7,536 nt of DNA from Helicobacteraceae bacterium (GCA_947497635.1 CANMHZ010000052.1:1-7536), one strand, 5' to 3'; shown: positions 1-6,443, counted from the stretch's first letter. Notes: generated by a model from the letters alone, not told the origin. Program-made: numbers and translations.

Positions 1-1422
1 CTTCGTCAATTGGATACTCGTATTACGGCTTCGCGCCGTCTGGTCTTTATGCCGTATGGGATAGGGGTCAATTCGTTAGAGATCAAAAATCTTTCCCAGC
101 GGATGGAGTGGGTGTATGCCCTTGGATTTCGTAATCCTCACATGACCCATTTGTGTGAAAAAGCAGATGAGATAGAGACGTTCTATCATGAGATGCGCAT
201 TGAGCGGGATAATTTTGCGATGCTGTTGGATGGGATGGTGATCAAAGTTGATTCGATTGCTGTGCAAGATGAACTGGGATATACGGTGAAAAATCCCCGT
301 TGGGCAGCAGCGTATAAATTTCCCGCTATCGAGAAGCTAACAACCCTCAAAGAGGTGATCTTGCAAGTAGGGCGTAGTGGTGTGGTTACTCCTGTGGCGA
401 TTGTTGAGCCTGTCTCTATCGAGGGGGTTGTGGTTGAACGCTCAACACTTCATAATTTCGATGAGATAGAGCGTAAAGATATTCGCCTTGGGGATAAAGT
501 GATTATCTTACGTAGCGGTGACGTTATCCCTAAAATCGTGAAAGTCATTACGGCAGAGCGTGACGGAAGTGAACAAGTAATCTCTCGTCCGAAGCAGTGC
601 CCTGTTTGTGACTCTGAACTTCTCGATGAGGGGGCGTTGATCAAATGTCAAAATATGGCGTGTGAAGCGCGGGTGGTCAACTCTATTATCTATTTCGCTT
701 CCAAACAGTGTCTCAATATCGACGGATTGGGGGATAAAATCGTCGAAGCGTTGCATCAATCGGGATTGGTGAAAGAAGTCAGTGATCTTTTTAGTCTCAC
801 GATGGAACAGCTTCTTGCGTTGGAAGGGTTCAAAGAGAAAAAGAGCCGTAATCTCATTGATGCTATTGTTGCTATTAAGGGGTGTGATTGTTGGCGTTTT
901 ATCAATGCGCTTGGAATTGAGCATATTGGAGAAGTGGCATCGAAGAGTTTGTGTACTGCTTTTGGAACCGCTTTTGATACAGCATCTCGGGAAGAAATTC
1001 TGGCTTTGGATGGGTTCGGGGGGGAGATGGTTGAATCCCTTCTTGAATTTGTTCGTGTCAATCAGGATAAAATCGAGAAGTTACGGGATATTTTAGCCCC
1101 CGTTTCACTGATAAAAAAAGTAGCGATAGAGAACCCCTTTAAAGATAAAACCGTTGTGGTAACGGGTGCTATGTCGGTACCTCGGGATTCGATAAAAGCG
1201 ATATTGGAAGAGTTGGGGGCAAAAGTCGCTTCTTCGGTTTCCAAAAAAACTCATTTTGTTATTTACGGTGAAGATGCAGGGAGCAAGTACGATAAAGCGG
1301 TAGAGCTTGGAGTACCTCTCCTTACGGAAAGTGAGTTTAGAGCAAACTTATCGTCTTTTTCCGATAGTACTTCGACGGCGCAGGGGAGCAGTGTACATCC
1401 AAAAAATAGCCTTTTTGATTAA
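1..1422 (+). CDS. ligA: NAD-dependent DNA ligase LigA, 5'-truncated by window edge
   Basis: LigA seals nicks in duplex DNA during replication and repair, using NAD+ as AMP donor. The frame is open from base 1 (LRQLDTRITASR, a LigA hallmark stretch), so the TTG at 10 is internal and the true start lies upstream. About 473 residues of a usual ~650 are present; domain Ia and the KxDG adenylated lysine are outside the window. Visible in order: nucleotidyltransferase motif DGMVIKVD (229-252) followed by GYTVKNPRWAAAYKFPA; the OB fold with VGRSGVVTPVA; a four-cysteine zinc finger with Cys codons at 598, 607, 646 and 661; helix-hairpin-helix repeats (LNIDGLGDKIVEAL and following); and a C-terminal BRCT domain (about 1132-1365, KTVVVTGAM...GSKYDKA). 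The final 24 codons plus stop overlap the convergent flavoprotein gene. Everything visible is intact. Confidence 0.98.
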   Translation, partial: LRQLDTRITASRRLVFMPYGIGVNSLEIKNLSQRMEWVYALGFRNPHMTHLCEKADEIETFYHEMRIERDNFAMLLDGMVIKVDSIAVQDELGYTVKNPRWAAAYKFPAIEKLTTLKEVILQVGRSGVVTPVAIVEPVSIEGVVVERSTLHNFDEIERKDIRLGDKVIILRSGDVIPKIVKVITAERDGSEQVISRPKQCPVCDSELLDEGALIKCQNMACEARVVNSIIYFASKQCLNIDGLGDKIVEALHQSGLVKEVSDLFSLTMEQLLALEGFKEKKSRNLIDAIVAIKGCDCWRFINALGIEHIGEVASKSLCTAFGTAFDTASREEILALDGFGGEMVESLLEFVRVNQDKIEKLRDILAPVSLIKKVAIENPFKDKTVVVTGAMSVPRDSIKAILEELGAKVASSVSKKTHFVIYGEDAGSKYDKAVELGVPLLTESEFRANLSSFSDSTSTAQGSSVHPKNSLFD

Positions 1423-2541
1423 ATAGGCGAGATACCCTTTTACTTTGATCCCTCCTGGTAATACGCCTGCCCCGTATTCACCACCAAGGGCGATCATTAC
1501 CCCTTGATTTTTAAAATGAAACGGTTGTTTCTCTTCTCCCTTGAGGGAAGCGATAATATTTCGAGCAACGTGTTCACCGCCTCGTTCAGCCAGTTGAGCC
1601 GTTGGAGGGATAAATTTACCGTTTGCATCGAGTGCTTGAGTAATATCGCCAATCGCATAAATATTTTGGCATTTTGGTATATTGAGATTCTCATCAACAA
1701 TTAAATGCCCTTTATTGTTGGTGTCAAATCCTAAATATTGGGTGAGCGTCGATGCGGCAACCCCGCCTGTAAAGATCATAAACTCAAAACTCAATATTTT
1801 GCCGTTATCAAGGTGAATTTCATTCTTACATACTTGGCTGATACGGTTGTTATGCCAAACGTGGACACCTAATTTTATGAGTCTCTCGTAAGCGCTATCA
1901 ATCAAAAATGGATCCATCCCAAAAAGGATGGTGGGGTATGCGTCGATGAGGTAAACGTCGATTCCACGACATCCAAAATTTCCATTTTTATAAAAACGGT
2001 TGGCATACGCTGCCATCTCCGCCGCAATTTCAACTCCCGAAAGCCCCGCTCCACCGATAACGATATTAAAAGGCTCCACATCACAACCGTGAGTCTGAGT
2101 TTCGATTCGGTTGAGAAGGGCACGCTCAAATTGTTGTTTGAAGTCCAAAGCAGCAGGGAGACTTTTCACCCCATGAGAATGTTCTCGTAGTCCTGCAATA
2201 AAATCGGGAAAATAGGTTCGGCTTCCTGTAGCAATAATGAGAGAGTCATACGAAATTTTTTGAGTTGATGTGGAGACGATTGAGGATTCTTTATCAATAC
2301 CAATGACTTCATCGCATAGAAAATCGACCAAACCAAAACTTTTGCACAATGAGGGAATATCGATCATAACGTGAGACATATCGACTTTATTCGCAATAAA
2401 GTCATAAACTTCAGGCTGCATATAATGATAGGAATTTTTATCAATGAGCGTTATTTTAATGTTTGAATTTTTACTAAGGTGTTCTATCGCGCGAATACCG
2501 CCATATCCTCCGCCAATAATGACTACGTGAACTGTTTGCAT
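1348..2541 (-). CDS. NAD(P)/FAD-dependent oxidoreductase, type II NADH dehydrogenase-like
   Basis: A 397-residue two-dinucleotide-fold flavoprotein, probably passing electrons from NADH to membrane quinone. The FAD site is GGGYGG at residues 10-15, with an acidic residue closing strand 2 (D34). ATG 104-106 and the second Rossmann motif GGAGLSG (163-169) follow; D200 ends the second fold's strand 2, favouring NADH over NADPH. IYAIGD (294-299) is the second FAD motif, then PPTAQLAER (312-320). The type II NADH dehydrogenase quinone motif is AQxAxQ; here the last Gln is Arg320. The C-terminus (GYLAYLIKKAIFWMYTAPL then RRR) looks like an amphipathic membrane anchor and lies partly in the ligA overlap. 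Start: the frame extends upstream to 2637, but the ATG at 2541 has an AAGGA site 5 nt away and places the FAD fold at the N-terminus. Sulfide:quinone reductase or another family flavoprotein remains possible. Confidence 0.9.
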   Translation of the reverse strand: MQTVHVVIIGGGYGGIRAIEHLSKNSNIKITLIDKNSYHYMQPEVYDFIANKVDMSHVMIDIPSLCKSFGLVDFLCDEVIGIDKESSIVSTSTQKISYDSLIIATGSRTYFPDFIAGLREHSHGVKSLPAALDFKQQFERALLNRIETQTHGCDVEPFNIVIGGAGLSGVEIAAEMAAYANRFYKNGNFGCRGIDVYLIDAYPTILFGMDPFLIDSAYERLIKLGVHVWHNNRISQVCKNEIHLDNGKILSFEFMIFTGGVAASTLTQYLGFDTNNKGHLIVDENLNIPKCQNIYAIGDITQALDANGKFIPPTAQLAERGGEHVARNIIASLKGEEKQPFHFKNQGVMIALGGEYGAGVLPGGIKVKGYLAYLIKKAIFWMYTAPLRRRSTIGKRR

Positions 2542-2546
2542 CTGAT

Positions 2547-2551
2547 TCCTT
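2547..2551 (-). promoter_or_regulatory. Ribosome binding site fixing the flavoprotein start
   Basis: On the minus strand AAGGA lies 5 nt upstream of the ATG at 2541. This supports that start over the longer reading frame beginning at 2637, whose extra 32 residues do not resemble the family N-terminus. Confidence 0.75.
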
Positions 2552-2682
2552 ACCCTAAAGCTTTCGCGCAATGGTATCCTAAACAAAGTTATGTCACGAT
2601 AACGCCTTGCATTAGCATTTTGGAATATTACGCTCATGCAAAAAAAGAGTTGAAAAGTTGGGATATGACCCGAAACTTTTAC

Positions 2683-2687
2683 GAGGA
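2683..2687 (+). promoter_or_regulatory. Ribosome binding site of the AAA ATPase gene
   Basis: GAGGA lies 6 nt before the ATG at 2694, favouring that start over the in-frame ATG four codons later at 2706. Confidence 0.65.
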
Positions 2688-2693
2688 TAGTAT

Positions 2694-3863
2694 ATGCCTA
2701 TAAATATGTTAACGAGACTACATGTCAAAAATTTTAAATCTTTGTTAGATACCGAAATTTTATTGAGTAAAAATAGTTTTTTGATTGGCATAAATGGCAC
2801 AGGGAAAACCAGTATTTTACAAGTAATTGATTTTTTATCAGTTATTTCACGTGGAGAAGGTTCGTTTGAACGGTGGCTTGGAGAGAGAAGTTGGGATCGA
2901 AAAGATTTAACTTTTTATGGAACTAAGAAAACATTGATTGAGCTTGAGATTGATTTTAATTTAGAAGGGCAATCCTATCAGTGGAATATGGCTTTTAATA
3001 GTCAATCTTTAAAATGTAGTACAGAAAAAATTGTTGTTTTGGATAAAGAGAAAAAAAAAGAAGAACTTTTAACGGTTGATAGTGGCTCTTATAGCATAGG
3101 AAAAGGGAAAAAAGAAAAGATAAATTTTAAATATACAGGCTCTATTGTCTCTGGGCTTAAAAAAGAGATATTGGGTGAAGTGTTAATAAAAATACACACT
3201 TTTTTCGCTGAGATTCGTTCTGCTGAACTTCTCAGTCCAATTCTTATGAAAAAAAAGGCAAGAGAATCCCATGATGGTATTGGGCTTGGTGGTGAAAAGT
3301 TGTCTGCATTTTTAAATGGACTTAATCGTGACAAACAGGAGATCCTTAAAGAAAAGCTCATTAAGTTCTTTCCTCAAATTGAAACCTTTGAAACCTCGTC
3401 TTTGCGGTCTGGATGGAAAAAGCTTTCTTTGATTGAGAATTATAGTGGTAATACAATTATCACAGAGAGTACCCATCTCAGCGATGGAATTTTACGTATT
3501 TTGGCTATTTTGGCTCAACTTGAGACGACTGAATCGGTGCTTGTGTTTGATGAGATAGAAGATGGGATCAATCAAGAATTTGTCGAAAAACTTGTTGATG
3601 TACTGGTAGATTCTCCACATCAAACTATTATAGCTACCCACAGCCCCCTTTTATTGAACTATTTAGAGGATGATACCGCTAAAAAATCTATGTTATTTGT
3701 CTATAAAACAAAAGAGGGCGTGACAAAAGTCAAAAATTTCTTTGAAGTTTTAAAAAGTCATCAAGATATTAGTAATCATGAATATGATCTTTTTGGTCCA
3801 GGCGAATTGATGCAACGAGTGAATTTGATAGAGTTGACTGAAAAGATCAGAGTGGATGGCTGA
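2694..3863 (+). CDS. AAA family ATPase (AAA_21/AAA_15, SMC/ABC-like), putative defence component
   Basis: A 389-residue single-domain ATPase of the SMC/ABC-like class found in many anti-phage systems. The N-terminus LTRLHVKNFKSL is the typical first strand of this class. Walker A is GINGTGKT (residues 32-39). The ABC-like signature is LSDGILRIL (from 262), Walker B is VLVFDEIEDG with D286 and E287, and the switch histidine is in ATHSP (H316). There is no fused TOPRIM domain, so it is not a full OLD/GajA protein; the next gene supplies a TOPRIM-like protein, joined by a 1-base TGATG overlap that implies translational coupling. By analogy with AriA or RloA, the ATPase probably senses or scaffolds and holds the effector in check (inference). 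Base composition is notably AT-rich: sampled 60-base stretches count 23-30% G+C, against 43-50% in tlyA and ligA samples. It carries runs of nine A (3051-3059) and eight A (3249-3256). Confidence 0.92.
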   Translation: MPINMLTRLHVKNFKSLLDTEILLSKNSFLIGINGTGKTSILQVIDFLSVISRGEGSFERWLGERSWDRKDLTFYGTKKTLIELEIDFNLEGQSYQWNMAFNSQSLKCSTEKIVVLDKEKKKEELLTVDSGSYSIGKGKKEKINFKYTGSIVSGLKKEILGEVLIKIHTFFAEIRSAELLSPILMKKKARESHDGIGLGGEKLSAFLNGLNRDKQEILKEKLIKFFPQIETFETSSLRSGWKKLSLIENYSGNTIITESTHLSDGILRILAILAQLETTESVLVFDEIEDGINQEFVEKLVDVLVDSPHQTIIATHSPLLLNYLEDDTAKKSMLFVYKTKEGVTKVKNFFEVLKSHQDISNHEYDLFGPGELMQRVNLIELTEKIRVDG

Positions 3864-4567
3864 TGATGAAAATCGCCGTTAGAGGAGAAGGATCAACAGA
3901 TATTGGTAGTTTACATAATGGTTGCCTTGATAAAGGTCCAATGATTATTTTAATTGAAAAATTGGAGTGTTTCAACCGAATGCTTTCAAATATTGGTTTT
4001 GAGGATGGTTTAGATATAAATGATTTTGTAGAATGGATTTATATCCATAAAACTGAAATTGCAGATGCAGAACAAAGTAGAAGATCAATCGTTCTAAGAG
4101 GGAAAAAAGAACATCGAGATTCTTATTCGGATTTGTCTGTACTTAAAGGTTTTTATGATAACAGTGAAGCATTCGCTCACATAGCAAAAAATGCAGAAGC
4201 TGATTTGGCTGTCTTTTTTGTGGATACTGATAGAGATTGGTGTGAAGATCGTTATAATCAAGTGAAGGCAGGACTTATAAAACATGGCTTTGAGCAAACA
4301 GGCATTCCGATGATTCCAGTAAAAATCAGTGAATCTTGGCTTATGTGTTGCTTGTCAGATTATCAAAATTGTCCAAAGCATGAAAATGCTACAACCGATA
4401 AAACTAGTCCCCATTATCCAAAAAATATGTGTGAAAATTCAGGACATACACGAGATGAAATAGCTGAAAGTTGTGATCCTAACCGTATCGATATGCCAAG
4501 TTTTAACCGCTTTCGGGATGATTTTAAAATCGCTATTAATAGCTTAATGCGATATAAGATTTGTTGA
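3863..4567 (+). CDS. TOPRIM-like protein (DUF4276/AbiLii-like), putative nuclease effector paired with the ATPase
   Basis: A 234-residue protein I cannot assign to a named family with certainty. Its motif order matches the TOPRIM fold as seen in OLD-, RloB- and DUF4276-type proteins. After the first strand comes an acidic glycine loop, VRGEGSTDIG, with E9 in the catalytic-Glu position. Next is a hydrophobic strand ending in an Asp triad, AVFFVDTDRDW (D121, D123, D125). Then comes VKISESWLM (E157), resembling the E-x-W-L-L segment of DUF4276-type proteins. Such motifs bind Mg2+ in nucleases and primases. The region after E157 holds an unusual Cys/His set (C162, C163, C170, H173, H184, C190, H195, C204). 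The ATG at 3863 overlaps the ATPase stop; a second ATG follows immediately. Composition is AT-rich like its partner. The likely role is the effector of an ATPase-regulated defence module; catalytic activity is inferred, not shown. Confidence 0.75.
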   Translation: MMKIAVRGEGSTDIGSLHNGCLDKGPMIILIEKLECFNRMLSNIGFEDGLDINDFVEWIYIHKTEIADAEQSRRSIVLRGKKEHRDSYSDLSVLKGFYDNSEAFAHIAKNAEADLAVFFVDTDRDWCEDRYNQVKAGLIKHGFEQTGIPMIPVKISESWLMCCLSDYQNCPKHENATTDKTSPHYPKNMCENSGHTRDEIAESCDPNRIDMPSFNRFRDDFKIAINSLMRYKIC

Positions 4568-4576
4568 TCATGAAAA

Positions 4577-4582
4577 TACAAT
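4577..4582 (+). promoter_or_regulatory. Possible -10 element upstream of tlyA
   Basis: TACAAT, one mismatch from TATAAT, lies in the 41-bp gap between the cassette and tlyA and would give transcripts starting about 20 nt before the tlyA ATG. No matching TTGACA-like -35 is seen; -35 boxes are weakly conserved in Campylobacterota. This is only a candidate in an AT-rich stretch. Confidence 0.25.
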
Positions 4583-4608
4583 TTATTTAAAAAACAAGGA
4601 GAGTATAA

Positions 4609-5319
4609 ATGCGTTTAGATAGTTATATGGTAGAAATAGGGTTAGTAGAGAGCCGAAATAAAGCACAGCAGTTAATAAAAGACCATGCCGTGAGTGTGGA
4701 TGGAAAGATTATTGACAAAGTTTCTTTCGAGACCGATGAGACAATGAAAGTAGAGATTGCCGATGTTGCCCTCTATGTGAGTCGTGCCGCGATCAAGCTC
4801 AAAGGGTTTCTCCCGTTCACCGAATGGGATTTGAAGGATTTAAACGCTCTTGATATTGGTTCAAGTACAGGAGGTTTTACCCAAGTTCTTTTGGAAGATG
4901 GGGTGAAAAGTGTCACCTGTGTCGATGTAGGAAGCGATCAACTTCACCCAACGTTGCGTAGTGATCCTCGTGTAAGTGTCCATGAAAATACCGATATTAG
5001 AGTATTTACGAGGGAGTCGCCCTTTGATATTGTCACGTGTGATGTTGCATTTATCCCTCTTGAACTGATTTTAGAATCAATTGACGCTTTAGCATCGAAA
5101 TACATAGTCGTTTTGTTCAAACCTCAGTTTCAAGTAGGACGTGAAGTGAAACGGGATAAAAACGGGGTCGTCAAAGACAACAGCGCAATAGGTAAAGCAA
5201 TGATCCGTTTTGAAGATGCGTGTTCTTTGATCGGATGGAAATTAGTTGCCAAAGAGACAGCGCACATAGCAGGCAAAGAAGGAAATCAGGAGACGTGTTA
5301 TGGGTTTATCAAGGGTTGA
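4609..5319 (+). CDS. tlyA: TlyA family 23S rRNA (cytidine-2'-O)-methyltransferase
   Basis: TlyA 2'-O-methylates rRNA with S-adenosylmethionine; the short TlyA-I form of Campylobacter modifies C1920 of 23S rRNA and affects capreomycin sensitivity and subunit joining. At 236 residues without an N-terminal extension this is the short form. An S4 RNA-binding domain spans about residues 1-60 (RLDSYMVEIGLVESRNKAQQ). A FtsJ-like Rossmann domain follows, with the SAM loop LDIGSSTGGFT (81-91) and VDVG (105-108). The K-D-K-E catalytic tetrad can be placed at K63 (SRAAIKL), D145 (TCDVAFI), K171 (LFKPQFQVG) and E228 (GNQETCYGF). AAGGAG (4596-4601) lies 7 nt before the ATG. The older name hemolysin is misleading. 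The gene overlaps the next by 20 bp and heads a probable tlyA-zinc finger-ribF transcript. Confidence 0.96.
   Translation: MRLDSYMVEIGLVESRNKAQQLIKDHAVSVDGKIIDKVSFETDETMKVEIADVALYVSRAAIKLKGFLPFTEWDLKDLNALDIGSSTGGFTQVLLEDGVKSVTCVDVGSDQLHPTLRSDPRVSVHENTDIRVFTRESPFDIVTCDVAFIPLELILESIDALASKYIVVLFKPQFQVGREVKRDKNGVVKDNSAIGKAMIRFEDACSLIGWKLVAKETAHIAGKEGNQETCYGFIKG
5288..5292 (+). promoter_or_regulatory. Ribosome binding site inside tlyA for the zinc-finger gene
   Basis: AGGAG lies 7 nt before the ATG at 5300 and inside the tlyA coding region. It is stronger than anything before the alternative ATG at 5327, where the nearest candidate is AAGGG about 11 nt upstream. Confidence 0.5.
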
Positions 5320-5560
5320 TAAAACGATGAAATCATGTCCATTGTGTAAAGGTTCTATTGTTGAAGGGATCAGTACCTTCACGACTGATTTAGGTTCGGG
5401 CGTGGTTGTCATTCGTGATGTTCCTGCATTCGTTTGTTCTCAATGCGGTGAGGAATGGTTATCGGATACTACAGCCATGAAATTGGAAACTATTATTGAG
5501 TCTGCACGTCAAAAACATGTTACCGTCGAAGTGGCACGGTGGAGTGAAGCGGTAGCGTAA
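5300..5560 (+). CDS. YgiT/MqsA-type zinc-finger protein, putative orphan antitoxin
   Basis: A small protein (86 residues from 5300, 77 from the ATG at 5327) with two CxxC knuckles, CPLC (C13, C16) and CSQC (C46, C49), that would bind one zinc ion. Between and after them are the hallmarks of YgiT-type zinc-finger antitoxins: a TFTTDLGSGVVVIRDVPAFVC segment and CGEEWLSDTTAMKLE. These pair with small RNase-type toxins such as DUF4258 or MqsR. The helix-turn-helix DNA-binding domain of full MqsA is absent, as in other short members. No toxin gene is adjacent: tlyA lies upstream (20-bp overlap) and ribF downstream (32-bp gap). Family proteins typically begin MKxCPxC, which favours 5327; the better ribosome binding site favours 5300. 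Family assignment is firm, an antitoxin role here is not. Confidence 0.88.
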   Translation: MGLSRVDKTMKSCPLCKGSIVEGISTFTTDLGSGVVVIRDVPAFVCSQCGEEWLSDTTAMKLETIIESARQKHVTVEVARWSEAVA

Positions 5561-5592
5561 GGGGTACTAATTAGAAATTTGGAAGAGTTACT

Positions 5593-6417
5593 ATGAAAAA
5601 TAAAATAAACGCAATCGCCATCGGTGGATTTGACGGGATGCACGTGGGACATCAGTCTCTTTTTGACCAATTGGGGGAGAATGGGGCTATTGTTGTTATC
5701 GAAACAGGATCGGCGAATCTTACCCCTGCACGAGAGCGAGAACACTATAGCCATTATCCGATCTTCTATTATCAGCTAGAAGATATTCGCCATTTGGAAG
5801 GGGCAGAATTTGTTGCCTTATTGGTTAAAAAATTCCCGCAACTGCATAAAATTGTCGTCGGGTACGATTTTCATTTTGGGAAAAATCGTCGTTATTCTCA
5901 TCAGGATTTGAAGACTTTTTTTGACGGGGAAGTTAATATTGTTGATGAGGTAACATTTTGTGGTGATTCTATCCACTCTCACAAAATTCGTGCCAAGCTT
6001 CAAATCGGTGACATAGATGGCGCAAATCACTTTTTGGGACATAACTATACGATTAAAGGGTCTATTATCAAAGGGCAGGGGATTGGTTCAAGCGATTTGG
6101 TTCCGACCATTAATCTGGAGTGTGAGGGCTATTTGCTTCCTTGCGAAGGGGTATATGCTGCATTGACACGCTTGGGAGATGAGGAACACTACCGCTCTAG
6201 TGTTGTTTTTCTGGGACATCGTGTATCAACGGATGGGAATTATGCGATTGAGTCTCATGTTTTGGATGAGGTGAAAGAGAATTATACGTACGCTTCGATT
6301 AGTTTTGTCAAATTTTTACGCAAAAATTGTAAGTTTGATTCCCTCGAATCTCTCAAGCTAGCCATCAGTGATGATATATTAAACGCCAAACGTTCATTAC
6401 GTATCTTGAGTTTATAG
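5593..6417 (+). CDS. ribF: Bifunctional riboflavin kinase / FAD synthetase RibF
   Basis: RibF phosphorylates riboflavin to FMN and adenylylates FMN to FAD in the cytoplasm. The N-terminal nucleotidyltransferase domain has GGFDGMHVGH (11-20), VGYDFHFGKNR (89-99) and the SHKIRAKLQIGDIDGANHFLG segment split around 129-149. The riboflavin kinase domain has GQGIGSSDLVPTINL (161-175), with the PTxN nucleotide/Mg site as PTIN, then CEGVYA (184-189) and ESHVLDE with the probable catalytic base E220. The C-terminal helix ends with FDSLESLKLAISDD. At 274 residues it is shorter than the usual ~310, mostly from trimmed loops in the first domain, and both active sites look intact. A GGAAGAG stretch (5581-5587) precedes the ATG. 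FMN/FAD made here would serve flavoproteins such as the one encoded at 1348-2541, but no specific functional link is shown. Confidence 0.95.
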   Translation: MKNKINAIAIGGFDGMHVGHQSLFDQLGENGAIVVIETGSANLTPAREREHYSHYPIFYYQLEDIRHLEGAEFVALLVKKFPQLHKIVVGYDFHFGKNRRYSHQDLKTFFDGEVNIVDEVTFCGDSIHSHKIRAKLQIGDIDGANHFLGHNYTIKGSIIKGQGIGSSDLVPTINLECEGYLLPCEGVYAALTRLGDEEHYRSSVVFLGHRVSTDGNYAIESHVLDEVKENYTYASISFVKFLRKNCKFDSLESLKLAISDDILNAKRSLRILSL

Positions 6418-6437
6418 GAATTTAATCTCAAAAGAGG

Positions 6438-6443
6438 TAAAAT
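6438..6443 (+). promoter_or_regulatory. Possible -10 element upstream of atpB
   Basis: TAAAAT, one mismatch from TATAAT, lies in the 60-bp gap between ribF and atpB and would start transcripts roughly 28 nt before the atpB ATG. No good -35 box is visible at standard spacing. Read-through from ribF is equally compatible with the sequence. Confidence 0.3.

Larger units (their letters stand above)
2542..2693. other. Divergent intergenic region between flavoprotein and ATPase genes
   Basis: This 152-bp gap separates two divergently transcribed genes and must hold the promoter of at least the flavoprotein gene; the ATPase cassette has no other obvious place for its promoter. I found no convincing -35/-10 pair on either strand and no clear operator palindrome, so no promoter is placed. 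Minus-strand reading frames through it look non-coding. Confidence 0.6.

Noticed and set aside
508..924. Long minus-strand reading frame (138 codons) inside ligA, plus a 104-codon plus-strand frame at 782-1096.
   Set aside because: Both are shadows of the intact ligA frame and show no family-like features or start signals.
2542..2637. In-frame 32-codon upstream extension of the flavoprotein gene.
   Set aside because: The internal ATG at 2541 has a good ribosome binding site and puts the FAD-binding fold at the N-terminus, as in the family.
2542..2693. Search for an attachment site, direct repeats or a tRNA remnant marking insertion of the cassette.
   Set aside because: No repeat was seen that also occurs near 4568-4608, and no tRNA-like fold was recognisable.
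2612..2800. Minus-strand frame spanning the divergent intergenic region and the ATPase start.
   Set aside because: It overlaps the well-supported ATPase N-terminus and reads as low-complexity, non-family sequence.
3089..3361. Minus-strand 90-codon frame within the ATPase gene, possibly an embedded antitoxin.
   Set aside because: Ser/Phe-rich complement of Lys/Glu-rich coding; no start signal or motif.
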